Source of the DNA: Hymenobacter qilianensis
Lineage (GTDB): Bacteria; Bacteroidota; Bacteroidia; Cytophagales; Hymenobacteraceae
Assembly: GCF_014489555.1 (NCBI RefSeq)
Contig: NZ_CP060784.1
Span: 1,426,001 to 1,490,000, forward strand
Direction of reading: 5' to 3'
DNA length: 64,000 nt
Shown: positions 49,970 to 59,531 of the stretch, in pieces
How the letters are laid out: each line of letters begins with the position of its first letter
How positions within the stretch are numbered: position 1 is the stretch's first letter
Notes under the pieces: model-generated
Seen by the model: only the letters and a program-made list of their open reading frames with translations
What the model was told of the DNA's origin: nothing
The model's database searches: none
Program-made: the position numbers and the translations under genes

Positions 49970-50668
49970 ATGCCCGACGAAGCCCATACGACCACTGTTC
50001 TATACCTCGTGCCCACTCCCATCGGCAACCTGGAGGATATCACTCTTCGGGCCATCCGTATTCTGGGTGAGGTGGATACGGTGCTGGCCGAAGACACCCG
50101 CAACAGCGGCCGCCTGATGCAGCATTTGGGCTTGAAAAAGCCCCTGCTCAGCTATCATCTGCACAATGAGCACCAAACCGTAGCCCGCCTGATTGAGCGC
50201 CTGGAAAAAGGCGAACGGATGGCGCTGGTGTCGGATGCGGGTACGCCCGGCATTTCCGATCCCGGCTTTCTGCTGGTGCGCGAGTGCCTGAGCCGGGGTT
50301 TAAAAGTAGAGTGTCTGCCGGGTGCTACGGCTTTTGTGCCGGCATTGCTTAAGTCGGGTTTCGGGGCCGAACGATTTGTGTTTGAAGGGTTTTTGCCCGT
50401 GAAAAAAGGCCGCCAGACCCGCCTGCGGGAACTGGCCACCGAAACCCGCACGTTGATATTTTACGAATCGCCGCACCGAATTGTAAAGACGTTGGAGCAG
50501 CTGGCTGAGGTATTCGGACCAGAGCGGCAAGCATCGGTGAGCCGGGAATTAACCAAGTTATTTGAGGAAACCGTAAACGGCACGCTGCCCGCGCTGGCAG
50601 CCAACTTTGCGGGCCGTTCATCCATTAAAGGAGAAATCGTTGTTGTCGTTCAAGGAAGTAAAGACTAG
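49970..50668 (+). CDS. rsmI: 16S rRNA 2'-O-methyltransferase RsmI
   Basis: 232 residues. LYLVPTPIGNLEDITLRAI at the start, EDTRNSGRLMQHLG, and LVSDAGTPGISDPGF define RsmI (YraL) of the TP-methylase family, which methylates C1402 of 16S rRNA. Its 3' end overlaps the probable start of lnt. Confidence 0.95.
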   Translation: MPDEAHTTTVLYLVPTPIGNLEDITLRAIRILGEVDTVLAEDTRNSGRLMQHLGLKKPLLSYHLHNEHQTVARLIERLEKGERMALVSDAGTPGISDPGFLLVRECLSRGLKVECLPGATAFVPALLKSGFGAERFVFEGFLPVKKGRQTRLRELATETRTLIFYESPHRIVKTLEQLAEVFGPERQASVSRELTKLFEETVNGTLPALAANFAGRSSIKGEIVVVVQGSKD

Positions 50669-52342
50669 CCCAGCCGTTGCCACGGCTCCGCGCCCCCGGG
50701 CAGGATGGGCCTATTGGCAACCTTCGCTGTTGGCGCTGCTCAGCGCTGTGCTTTTGTGGGCGGGCTGGCCCGTTCACCCCGCAGCCATGGCCCTGCTGCT
50801 GCTCGTAGGTTGGGTGCCGTATCTGCGGATGGAGCAGCTGCTTACGCGGCGCGGGGCCAGCGGCTGGAAGGTGTTTCGCTATACCTATCTGACTTTGGTA
50901 CTCTGGAATGCCTTTACCACATGGTGGGTGAGCTACAGCACTTTAGGCGGCGGAATCGCGGCCGTCGTGCTGAACGCTTTGCTGATGTGTTTGCCCACCA
51001 TGGCGTTTTATCACACCAAGAAGCTGGCTGGTCCTACGCTGGGCTACATTTCACTGCCCATTTACTGGATTGCCTTTGAGCAGCTGCATCTGCACTGGGA
51101 TCTCACCTGGCCCTGGCTCACCCTTGGCAACGGCTTTGCGCAAGCCAATAGTTGGGTGCAATGGTATGAATACACTGGCTTTTTGGGCGGCTCCGTCTGG
51201 ATTTGGGTGGTAAATATTCTGGCGTTTCTGTCCTTGCAAAAATACGCGGCGGCTAGTAGGCCCGGTGCCCCTGAGCTGAGCCGCGTACAGGTGCAGCGCC
51301 TGATCCTGATTCCTTTGCTGGCTGCTTTGCTGCCCATCGGGCTTTCCAAGCTTATCGGCTACAACTACCAGGAAAAAGGCCCCCAGTCGAGGTATTAGCT
51401 ATTCAGCCAAACATCGACCCCTACCAGGAGAAGTTTCAAGGGGCGGAAAACTTCATTCCTATCGAGGCACAGGTTACCCGGCTGATTAACCTCACCACTG
51501 AAAACCTGACGCCCAAAACGCGCCTTGTACTCTGGCCCGAAACCTCGCTGGATCAGGCGCAGTGGGAAAATCAGTTTGATGCTAACCCAAATACCCAGCG
51601 CGTACGGGCCATGCTGGCTCAGCATCCGAATCTGGAGCTTATCACGGGTATTACCAGTCTGGTAGCGTATCCGAGCAAGGAAACGGCCTCTGTCACGGCC
51701 CGCTTCCGCGACGATACGGGCTTCTACGATGTGTTCAATACGGCCGCTTTTCTGCCAAATGCCAGCACGCCAGCTAATTTTTACCATAAATCACGCTTGG
51801 TGCCGGGCGTGGAAAAAGTACCGCCTTTGCTTACGAAACTCATTGCCAACATCGACTTAGGCGGCACGGTGGGCAGCTACGGCAGTCAGGAGGAGCGCAC
51901 GGTATTCCGCTCCCCTACCGACTCCGCGCTGTGGGTGGGCCCGCTCATTTGCTATGAGTCGGTGTATGGCGACTTTGTGGCCGAGTACGTGAAGAATGGA
52001 GCTACGCTGCTAGGCATCATCACGAATGACGGTTGGTGGAGCGACTCGCCCGGCCACGAGCAGCACCTGCAATACGCCACTCTGCGTGCCATCGAGGCCC
52101 GGCGTGCTATTGCGCGGTCGGCCAATACGGGCATTTCGGCGTTCATCAATCAGAAGGGCGAAATCACGACCCAGACCGATTGGTGGGTACCTGCGGCCAG
52201 CCGTGCCACGGTGCAACTCAACTCAGAGCTGACCTTTTACGTGCGCCACGGCGATCTTATTGGGCCGACTATGCAAGTGCTGGCAGGATTACTGCTGGGT
52301 TTTACGCTCGTGCGCCGGTTTACGGGGCCCAAAACGATCTAA
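50640..52342 (+). CDS. lnt: apolipoprotein N-acyltransferase
   Basis: About 568 residues. N-terminal membrane segments, then a nitrilase-like domain with WPETSLDQ (Glu), the lysine in NFYHKSRLVPG and the nucleophile cysteine in GPLICYESVYGDFV; ITNDGWWSDSPGHEQHLQYA is also typical. Adds the third acyl chain to lipoproteins. The frame breaks at the C5 run 51380-51384; one more base gives KGPPVEVLAIQPN. No ATG fits; a TTG at 50640 or 50643 inside the end of rsmI is the best start. Confidence 0.88.
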
Positions 52343-52351
52343 CAAACCACA

Positions 52352-52447
52352 TGTCATGCAGCGCAGCGCGAAGCATCTCGCGTGTTTATTTGGGTTGCTA
52401 ACCTCACATCAGCACGCGAGATGCTTCGGCTCCACCTCTGCATGACA
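52352..52447. repeat. 96-bp intergenic inverted repeat (MITE/REP-like)
   Basis: Left arm starts TGTCATGCAG and ends GAAGCATCTCGCGTG; the right arm is its reverse complement, with a different eight- to ten-base insert in each. A half copy is at 14870-14898. No coding capacity. Confidence 0.75.
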
Positions 52448-52460
52448 ATTATGTTTTTCT

Positions 52461-53255
52461 ATGGATTTCAACGCATTAAGCCTGCAGGTAGCGGATATAG
52501 CGCGCCGGGCCGGGCAGTTTATTCGGCAGGAAGCCGCCAGCTTCGACCTGGCGACCGTGGAGCATAAAGGCTTGCACGACATGGTTTCGTACGTCGATCA
52601 GCAAAGCGAAAAGCAGCTGGTAGATGAGCTGCACGCGCTGCTGCCCGAGGCTGGTTTTATCACGGAAGAAGGCACCGCCGCCAAGGCCAGAACCGAAGAG
52701 TACAACTGGATCATCGACCCGCTCGATGGCACTACCAACTTTATCCACGGGCAGCCCGCGTATTGCGTAAGTGTGGCGCTGATGCACCGCGACGAGCTGG
52801 TGGTGGGCGTAGTGTATGAAATCAATCAGGATGAGTGCTTCCGGGCGGCGCTGGGCAGTGGCGCTTTTTGTAATGAGAAGCCCATACATGTATCGGCCGC
52901 GGCCAATTTGCATGAGTCGCTGTTGGCCACGGGCTTTCCTTACTACAAGTTCGACAAGCTGGATGCCTACCTCAAAATTATGGGCGCCTTTATGCAGTCG
53001 ACGCACGGTATCCGCCGCGTAGGCTCGGCGGCGCTGGACCTGGCGTATGTAGCAGCAGGCCGCTTCGACGGCTATTTTGAGTTCAACATCAACTCCTACG
53101 ATGTAGCGGCTGGGGTGCTGCTGGTGCGCGAGGCCGGTGGCCACGTCACGCAGTTTCTCACCAATGGCGACCCTATTTTTGGTCGGGAAGTGTTAGCTAC
53201 CAACGGCCAGATACACCGGCAGATGCAGCAGACCATTGGCGATTACTGGAAGTAG
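52461..53255 (+). CDS. inositol monophosphatase family protein
   Basis: 264 residues. Metal motifs GFITEEG, DPLDGTTNFIHG and NSYDVAAGVLLV (Y in place of the usual W before D). Acts on inositol phosphate or a related sugar phosphate; cytoplasmic. It starts just behind the inverted repeat. Confidence 0.92.
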   Translation: MDFNALSLQVADIARRAGQFIRQEAASFDLATVEHKGLHDMVSYVDQQSEKQLVDELHALLPEAGFITEEGTAAKARTEEYNWIIDPLDGTTNFIHGQPAYCVSVALMHRDELVVGVVYEINQDECFRAALGSGAFCNEKPIHVSAAANLHESLLATGFPYYKFDKLDAYLKIMGAFMQSTHGIRRVGSAALDLAYVAAGRFDGYFEFNINSYDVAAGVLLVREAGGHVTQFLTNGDPIFGREVLATNGQIHRQMQQTIGDYWK

Positions 53256-53305
53256 CCGGGCCGAAAGCCAAACTTTTTTCCGGATTGCGTAGTTTTGTGA
53301 GCGTT

Positions 53306-53509
53306 ATGCTGTTCCAATATTTCCTCATCGGCGTTTTGTTTCTGGCAGCCACTATTTATGTGGGCCGGATATTCTGGGGGGCTTTTTTCTCCCCAAGCAC
53401 TACGGGCTGCGCCAAGGGCTGCGGCGGCGCCTGCGGCACCATTGATGTCGACCGGCTGCAACGCACTATTGAGGCGGCGCAGAAAACCAGCCCGGCTTCA
53501 AGTAAATAA
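53306..53509 (+). CDS. small membrane protein with cysteine cluster
   Basis: 67 residues from ATG 53306. One membrane segment (FQYFLIGVLFLAATIYVG), then TGCAKGCGGACG, resembling FeoB-associated Cys-rich membrane proteins, though no feoB is near. The G6 word at 53374-53388 is in frame (FWGAFF). A T-rich terminator follows at 53538. Confidence 0.62.
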   Translation: MLFQYFLIGVLFLAATIYVGRIFWGAFFSPSTTGCAKGCGGACGTIDVDRLQRTIEAAQKTSPASSK

Positions 53510-53537
53510 CTTTCACTATTACCGATTCAGACAACCT

Positions 53538-53581
53538 CGCCCCGTGCCGACTGCGTATAGTTGGCACGGGGTTCTTTTTTG
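53538..53581 (+). terminator. rho-independent terminator
   Basis: CCCCGTGCC / GGCACGGGG with a T run after it. Confidence 0.87.
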
Positions 53582-53625
53582 TTCCCTACTCTGCCACACC
53601 GTTCCACTCCCAAACGCCCCTGATC

Positions 53626-53964
53626 ATGCAAGATAAAGAAGAAGAACGCTCCCTGATTATGGTAGAGCAAAAGCTGGCCAAAGATGGCTTTACCGAAGAT
53701 TTTCGGGTTTCTGACGGCCGTCTGCGCCCCTTTAGCTCCGAAACCATCAGCTACGGCCCCGCGGATGTGACCATCGTGGATTTTTACCGCTTCGAGGGTG
53801 AGAGCGACCCTGATGACATGTCTATTCTCTACGCCTTAGAGTGCTCCGATGGTACGCGTGGCACGATTTCTTCGGCCTTTGGTCCAGCCGGCGACTCTGA
53901 TAGCATGGAGTTTCTGAAGCAGGTAGAAGACTTAGGCAAAAACCTCAGGAAGGACCACAAATAA
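53626..53964 (+). CDS. conserved hypothetical protein
   Basis: 112 residues, acidic, soluble, mixed alpha/beta. A conserved-looking core runs LAKDGFTEDFRVSDGRLRPF and DFYRFEGESDPDDMSILYAL. I do not recognise a function. Monocistronic with its own terminator. Confidence 0.6.
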   Translation: MQDKEEERSLIMVEQKLAKDGFTEDFRVSDGRLRPFSSETISYGPADVTIVDFYRFEGESDPDDMSILYALECSDGTRGTISSAFGPAGDSDSMEFLKQVEDLGKNLRKDHK

Positions 53965-53979
53965 GAACTAATAAGAATC

Positions 53980-54014
53980 AAAAAAGCCCCCAGCAACGTG
54001 CTGGGGGCTTTTTT
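53980..54014. terminator. rho-independent terminator
   Basis: AAAAAAG-C5-AGCA / TGCTGGGGGCTTTTTT, both arms five long; serves both convergent genes. Confidence 0.9.
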
Positions 54015-54042
54015 AGATTAAGGATTTCATTTACGCCGGTTA

Positions 54043-54971
54043 TCAGCTCTTGTTGGTATCTACTTCTTCGTTTTGCAGGGCAACAGGCAAAACAGCTCCG
54101 CCAGGCACGTGAAGTGTCCGGATGGGGAAAGGAATGTTGATGCCGGCCTCGTCGAAGGCTTTTTTGATGCTCATAATGGCCGCGCTCTTGGCCCCTACGT
54201 AGTCAACTTGCCGCTTGTAGGGGATCCAGAAGCGGAGCTGAAACGTGATGGCGCTGTCGGCAAATTCCGTAAACATGACCTCCGGAGCCCGCTCGCGCAC
54301 AAGGTGAGGCACCTGCTGCACAGCTTCTAACACCACTTCCCGCACCTGATCCAGGTCGGAATCGTAGGCCACGCCGCAGTCTAGATCGACGCGGCGCATG
54401 GTATTCACGGAGTAGTTAATAAGCGCATTCTCAAACACTTTGCGATTAGGCACCAGCACCATTTCGCCGGTGGGCTGGCGCAAATCCACGGTGCGCAGCC
54501 GGATGCGCTCAATCACGCCGAAGTAGTCGTTGGTCTTAATCATGTCGCCCACGTTGAAGGGCGCTGAATGGCGATGATAATACCGCTGATGAAGTTGGCT
54601 GCAATATCCTGAAAGGCGAAGCCCAGGGCCAGACCGATGATACCCACACCAGCCAGCAGGGAAGTCACGGTCTTGTCCAAGTTGAGAACCGACAGCACGA
54701 AAAACAGCCCAAACAGCAACACCACAAAATACACCAGTGTCGCAATCAGGCTGTTAATGGTAACGCTGTGCGATACGCGCGGCAGAAACCGGGTTGCCAA
54801 GCGTTTTACTAGCCGCGCGGCAAATATGGTCACCGTCAGCAGCAAAACGGCAACCACCAAGTTAGGCAGCATCACCACAAACTGCTCGGCCCAGGCAACG
54901 AGCTTATCGGTGACGAGGTTAAGCGTGTTCGAAAAATCAGAAGTCAAGGCAAATACTGCTTGTAATACCAT
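54043..54971 (-). CDS. MscS family small-conductance mechanosensitive channel
   Basis: About 310 residues. Four N-terminal segments, pore helix region LLAGVGIIGLALGFAFQD and IAANFISGIIIAIQRPF, then the beta domain VPNRKVFENALINYS. Opens under membrane tension to release solutes. The frame breaks at a G3 run near 54559-54561 (one more base gives AIQRPFNVGDMIKTND), the shortest affected run. Confidence 0.9.
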
Positions 54972-55141
54972 GGAAGGAAATGCAGAAATGCAACATACGA
55001 AAAGTCAACAGGGGCACTGCCCTGTACTAGTAACAACGCGCTCAGCGGGATAGGGGTTTTATCGGTGTCAAACGCACACTCATCCAGATCTGCTATTTCG
55101 GGTTCGCAGAAATCAGCTTTGTACGCAGCAGAAAAGCAGCT

Positions 55142-56185
55142 TTAGCCCCACACGCGGGTGCCTTCCGTGCAGTTGCGGCACATCTCAATCTGGTCGCGGC
55201 CTTTGAGCAGGGAAGCGCGAAACTGCCGGTACTTTGGCCCCTGCCACAAGCCACGAAAGGTTTGCTGAGATAAGTCGCCGAGGCGGTATTCGGCGTCTTT
55301 ATCGAAGCAGCAGGGCACCACCAAGCCGTCCCAGGTAATCACGCAGGAGTGCCACATCTTCCAGCAATGGTTTAGCAGGCGGTTTTTGATGCTCCAGGTG
55401 CCATTCTGGTTGTTTTCGTAGCGCGAGTAGTAGTCGATGGTCGGGATAAGGGGCGAGCCGTTCTGATAATCGTAAATCTGGGCGGTTTTGAACCACACAT
55501 CGTCTACGCCCATCTCCTTGGCCAGCTGCTTGGCATCTTCAATCTGGTGCTCGTTGGGCTGCACTACCAGAAACTGAAACACCACGCGCGGCGTGCTCGA
55601 CTTCAACTCCTTGCGCCAGCGCAGCACATTGCGCGTCCCCTCCAGCACTTTGTCAATTTTGCCCCCCACACGGTATTGCTGGTAGGTTTGCTGCGTTGTG
55701 CCATCGAGCGAGATAATCAGCCGGTCCAGGCCCGACTCCACCGTGCGGCGCGCGTTCTGGTCGTTGAGGTAGTGAGCGTTGGTGCTGGTAGCGGTATAAA
55801 TGCCCTTGTCGGCGGCATATTTGACCAGCTCCAGAAAATGCGGATGCAGGTAGGGCTCGCCCTGAAAATAGAAAATTAGATACCAGAGCCGCGCCGCTAA
55901 CTCGTCAATCGTGCGCTTGAACAGCTCGTCGGGCAGCATGCCGGTGGGGCGGGTAAAGGAGCGCAGCCCGCTCGGGCACTCCGGACAGCGCAAATTGCAG
56001 CTGGTCGTCGGCTCAAACGACAGCGCCATGGGTAGCCCCCAGTGGCGCGCCTTGCCGGTGAGCTTGCTCAAGGCGTAGCTTCCCACTATCTGCGCGGTAT
56101 TGAGCGCACGGCGCGGGGTGGTTTTGGAAAGCAGATTAAGCGCGTCGGTGAGCGTGGAGGCCATGGTGCGGGCAAAGGTCGGCAA
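55142..56185 (-). CDS. radical SAM/SPASM domain protein
   Basis: 347 residues. The radical SAM cluster site is CNLRCPEC (C63, C67, C70), preceded by SFEPTTS; the C-terminal SPASM-type cysteines are in SCVITWDGLVVPCC and MCRNCTEG. Such enzymes modify peptides or sugars by radical chemistry; the substrate is unknown. Start 56185 or 56164 (M8). Confidence 0.85.
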   Translation of the reverse strand: MPTFARTMASTLTDALNLLSKTTPRRALNTAQIVGSYALSKLTGKARHWGLPMALSFEPTTSCNLRCPECPSGLRSFTRPTGMLPDELFKRTIDELAARLWYLIFYFQGEPYLHPHFLELVKYAADKGIYTATSTNAHYLNDQNARRTVESGLDRLIISLDGTTQQTYQQYRVGGKIDKVLEGTRNVLRWRKELKSSTPRVVFQFLVVQPNEHQIEDAKQLAKEMGVDDVWFKTAQIYDYQNGSPLIPTIDYYSRYENNQNGTWSIKNRLLNHCWKMWHSCVITWDGLVVPCCFDKDAEYRLGDLSQQTFRGLWQGPKYRQFRASLLKGRDQIEMCRNCTEGTRVWG

Positions 56186-56233
56186 TGCCTGAACAAAAAT
56201 GCCCTCTAAAGTTTAGCTAGTACTTACAGGGCA

Positions 56234-56270
56234 TAAAAAAAGCCCCCCACATATCGTGTGGGGGGCTTTT
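56234..56270 (-). terminator. rho-independent terminator
   Basis: AAAAAAAG-C6-ACA / TGTGGGGGGCTTTT, both arms six. Ends the CHRD array transcript on the minus strand. Confidence 0.9.
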
Positions 56271-56287
56271 CAAGAAATCAGGCTGCG

Positions 56288-56749
56288 TTACTTTACCTTA
56301 ATGTCGCCCCGAATTTCGCCGCCCGGAAAAGCGGGCGTATGTAGGTTCACATAAAAACCGTTATTCAGCAATAAGGCTTCATCGGCTTCAGTGAAAGTAG
56401 CCGTTGCTGTAATAGGGGAAGTGAGTTGTGGAAGTGGGTGAACCACTGGACCATTCACACCCGGCATACCGCGATGCAAGTGTCCCGCTTGCGGTGTCAG
56501 GCCCGTATACGTTACCGTGTAGGTCAGTACGTTGGTATCCTTGTTATAAACACCCGAGAACGTACCTGTAGCGGCTGAGGGAGTTGGTGGCACCTCTTGA
56601 CTACCGTTTATCACAGCTGTCAAAACTACATTGGGGTTTGGGGCAGGCTTAACGATTTTACGTAGATCATCCAAGTTTACTTGGTCGCAGGAAGAAAACG
56701 CCACCAAGCTAGATGCCAGGAGGAAACCAGAAGTGAGTTTTTTTAGCAT
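56288..56749 (-). CDS. CHRD-domain lipoprotein, type C, single
   Basis: 153 residues. Lipoprotein-like leader (MLKKLTSGFLLASSLVAFSS then C), charged linker CDQVNLDDLRKI, then one CHRD domain with NGSQEVPP, YNKDTNVLTYTVTYTGL, HLHRG and ADEALLLNNGFYVNLHTPAF. CHRD domains occur in chordin and many bacterial surface proteins; function unknown. Here C stands alone with its own signal; in the two other units its equivalent is fused to B. Confidence 0.83.
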   Translation of the reverse strand: MLKKLTSGFLLASSLVAFSSCDQVNLDDLRKIVKPAPNPNVVLTAVINGSQEVPPTPSAATGTFSGVYNKDTNVLTYTVTYTGLTPQAGHLHRGMPGVNGPVVHPLPQLTSPITATATFTEADEALLLNNGFYVNLHTPAFPGGEIRGDIKVK

Positions 56750-56911
56750 TGGTTAGGTAGTAAAGGGTGAGTTATAGAAAAGAAGAAAAGTGGGTCCGCT
56801 GAAGCGGAAATCGAATAAGAAAGCACGCTAGCACAACGTACGATAAAGCCCCGCCTCCGGTTCATAACAAGTTGACTTTCTTTTGTTTTCAGAAAAAACA
56901 CAGAAGTTCCT

Positions 56912-57394
56912 TTATTGTCTCATGATAGTACCCCGAGTTTGGACAAGAAGTGGAGTAGGCGGCGATTGAAATGATAGCTCTCCATCCACATAAATCTGAT
57001 TTGACAGGAGCAGAGCCTCATCCGCCTCACTTAAAGTGACCGTGCCTGTAATTGGAAACCGAGGCGAAGACAACGTGTAGATTATGGGCCCGACAACACC
57101 TGGTCCACCACGGTGCAGGTGCAATTCTTGAAGCGCATTAGCTCCAATTGCATAAACGTATGCCATGCTATAAGTCAAGACGTTGGTCTGCTGGTTATAA
57201 ACACCCGTAAAAGACCCTAAGCCTGAAGTTGCAGGAGTCGGCAAAGCTTGAGGACCAGTCACCGTAGCCGACAAGGATATTTCGGGGGTTGGTGGCGCCT
57301 TTTTGCGTAGGTCATCTAGGTCGAATTGGTCACAGGCGGAAATAGCGACCAAACTTAAGAAGCATAGAAAACCGGAAGTGAGTTTTTGTAGCAT
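56912..57394 (-). CDS. CHRD-domain lipoprotein, type B, single domain
   Basis: About 160 residues from ATG 57394 (MLQKLTSGFLCF). Lipobox then CDQFDLDDLRKKAPP, one CHRD domain (YNQQTNVLTY, LHLHRGGPG, LSEADEALLLSNQIYVD), ending RGTIMRQ. The two paralogues at 58065 and 59532 continue at this point into a second domain; this one stops. Confidence 0.8.
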   Translation of the reverse strand: MLQKLTSGFLCFLSLVAISACDQFDLDDLRKKAPPTPEISLSATVTGPQALPTPATSGLGSFTGVYNQQTNVLTYSMAYVYAIGANALQELHLHRGGPGVVGPIIYTLSSPRFPITGTVTLSEADEALLLSNQIYVDGELSFQSPPTPLLVQTRGTIMRQ

Positions 57395-57463
57395 CAGCGA
57401 GGAGTATGAAGTAAACATGTATCACCTTTAAGTTGAGGCAATTGAACTGGAATTAAACCAGCT

Positions 57464-57970
57464 TTACTGCCGCATAATAGTACCCCTGATTTCCCCAGCT
57501 TCGGGGAAAATCTGCGCGTGTACATCTACATAAAACTCGTTGTTCAGCAGCAAAGCTTCGTCAGCCTCAGAAAGGGTGACTGTACCTCCAATTGGAGATA
57601 GCAGCGAAGGAAAGGAATAAACGATGGGCCCATTTGTTCCCGGCGCGCCCCGGTGCAGGTGGGCTGCTACTACCGGCAGAGCTAAGCTCTCGCTACCAGA
57701 GGGAACACGCTCACCTGCATTATAATAGGTGATGGTAGAAACCAATACATTGGTTTGCGGGTCATACAAGCCTGAATAAGCCCCCACAGCCCGCGATGGC
57801 AATCGCTCTCCCAGTACTTGGCGGGAATCCATGGAAGACCATAATGCTATCTTGGGTCTAGTCGTAGGCTGCCCATTACCTCGCCAGTCTTCCAGGCCGA
57901 ACTGGTCGCAGGCGAAAAACGCTACGGAGCTCAATGCCAACAGGCAACAGCCAATAAGTTTATTTAGCAT
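57464..57970 (-). CDS. CHRD-domain lipoprotein, type A
   Basis: 168 residues. Leader MLNKLIGCCLLALSSVAFFA then CDQFGLEDWRGNG; one CHRD domain with YDPQTNVLVSTITYY, AHLHRGAPGTNGP and LSEADEALLLNNEFYVD. The third-unit copy; most diverged of the three A genes at its front. Confidence 0.8.
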   Translation of the reverse strand: MLNKLIGCCLLALSSVAFFACDQFGLEDWRGNGQPTTRPKIALWSSMDSRQVLGERLPSRAVGAYSGLYDPQTNVLVSTITYYNAGERVPSGSESLALPVVAAHLHRGAPGTNGPIVYSFPSLLSPIGGTVTLSEADEALLLNNEFYVDVHAQIFPEAGEIRGTIMRQ

Positions 57971-58064
57971 AAGATTGTAGGTGAAGAGTGGGAGATAAAA
58001 CCAGGAAAGGAGCCTATTGAGGCAGATAAAGGCTTAGTAAGCTGGCAGAACCTATTAGCTCGTT

Positions 58065-58901
58065 TTAGAGCGGCACGACCGCACCCCTAACCAGCCCATT
58101 TGGGAGGGCAGCATTATGGAAAAAATCTACATAAGTGCCACTGGAGAGCAATGCTGCTTCGTCCGCTTCCGGAATGGTTGCCTCGCCCTGGGACAAGAAA
58201 CCTAAAAGAAAAGGCAGTTCCACGATAATAGGTCCAGTGGTGCCCGGCGTACCCCGGTGTAAATGCACGTCTGCTGGTAACGAAAAGTTTCCTCCAACAG
58301 AGTAGTAGGTCAGCACATTGGTGTCCTTGTTATACAAGGCATGGAAAGTAGCTGTTTCAGGGAAAGAAGAGGGCGGCACTACCTGGCTACCGTTTACTTG
58401 GGCTGTTAGCGCTATTTCAGGGCCCGGAACAGGAGCAGGTGTGGGCGACTGCCTCACGATAGTACCGCGCGATGTGACAGTGAGCGGGTCCGTCTCACGA
58501 ATAAGTCGTGCTTCTGCATCTATATATAAGCCACCATTGAGCAGCAGAGCCTCATCGGCCTCAGTTAACGTGATGGTTCCATTCGTGGTCGTAGGCAAGG
58601 TATAAGCGATAGGCCCGCCAGTTGCTGGCGTGCCGCGGTGCAGGTGTAGCACATCCCGCTGGATGCTGTAGGGTACAATACCGAATGCCACTGTATAGTC
58701 CAACACATTGGTCTGGTGGTTATAAGTGCCCGTAAAAGAGCCGGCGCCGGCGCCACTACCCGTAAGCTTTGCCGATAGAAAAATGTCAGGAGGACTAGGC
58801 GGCGCCTTTTTACGCAGGTCATCCAGGTCGAACTGGTCGCAGGCGGAAACTATGCCCAGACTCAGTAGTAAAAGAAAACCGGAAGTGAGTTTTTGTAGCA
58901 T
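58065..58901 (-). CDS. CHRD lipoprotein, type B-C fused, two domains
   Basis: 278 residues. Leader MLQKLTSGFLLLLSLGIVSA then CDQFDLDDLRKKAPP; first CHRD (YNHQTNVLDY, LHLHRGTPATGGP), ending RGTIVRQ; linker SPTPAPVPGP; second CHRD of type C (NGSQVVPP, YNKDTNVLTYY, HLHRGTPGTTGP, PEADEAALLSSG). Confidence 0.82.
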   Translation of the reverse strand: MLQKLTSGFLLLLSLGIVSACDQFDLDDLRKKAPPSPPDIFLSAKLTGSGAGAGSFTGTYNHQTNVLDYTVAFGIVPYSIQRDVLHLHRGTPATGGPIAYTLPTTTNGTITLTEADEALLLNGGLYIDAEARLIRETDPLTVTSRGTIVRQSPTPAPVPGPEIALTAQVNGSQVVPPSSFPETATFHALYNKDTNVLTYYSVGGNFSLPADVHLHRGTPGTTGPIIVELPFLLGFLSQGEATIPEADEAALLSSGTYVDFFHNAALPNGLVRGAVVPL

Positions 58902-58968
58902 CAGTGAGGAGTATGACGTGAGCGTTTATCACCTTAGTACAGTATGATTAAGCTAGACCTATATGGCC

Positions 58969-59462
58969 TTATTGCCGCGTAATTGGTCCACGGGCTTCAC
59001 CCTGAGGAAAACCCGAGTGTGCACATCCGCATACATCCCATTGTTGAGCAGTAAGGCCTCATCTTCCTCAGAAAGCGTCACGATAGCGCCGATGGGGAGG
59101 GTAAGCGAAGGAAACGAGAAAACGATGGGGCCGTTCGTTCCGGGCGCCCCCCGGTGCAGGTGGACTGCCGTTACTGTTCCATTTATATTACCAGTGCTGA
59201 CTTCACCGGCCGTATGATAAGTGATAGTTGAGGCTAGTACATTGGTTTGCGGGTCATACAGGCCTGTATAAACCGCAGTAGCCCGCGATGGAGGACCCAA
59301 TACGACTTTGCGGGCATCCATATTATTGGATACTAATGCTATTTTGGGTCGAGGGGCAGGCTGACCATTACCTCGCCAGTCTTCCAGGCCGAACTGGTCG
59401 CAGGCGGAAAACGCTACTATGCTTACTGCCAACAGGCAATAGCCGGTAAGTTTGTTTAGCAT
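58969..59462 (-). CDS. CHRD lipoprotein, type A, frame-shifted near the end
   Basis: About 164 residues. Same leader and CDQFGLEDWRGNGQPAPRP as the other A genes; YDPQTNVLASTITYH, VHLHRGAPGTNGP and LSEEDEALLLNNGMYADVHT. Reads through the family ending in another frame to a stop at 58959; comparison with the copy at 60457 shows one base missing near 59000-59007. Repaired, it ends FPQGEARGPITRQ at 58969. This gap is not in a long run, so it may be a real mutation. Confidence 0.72.
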
Positions 59463-59531
59463 AGGTTGGGAAGTGAAGAGTGAGAGACAAAAACGCTTAT
59501 ATCGGCTAGCGGAACCCGTAATCCGGACTTG

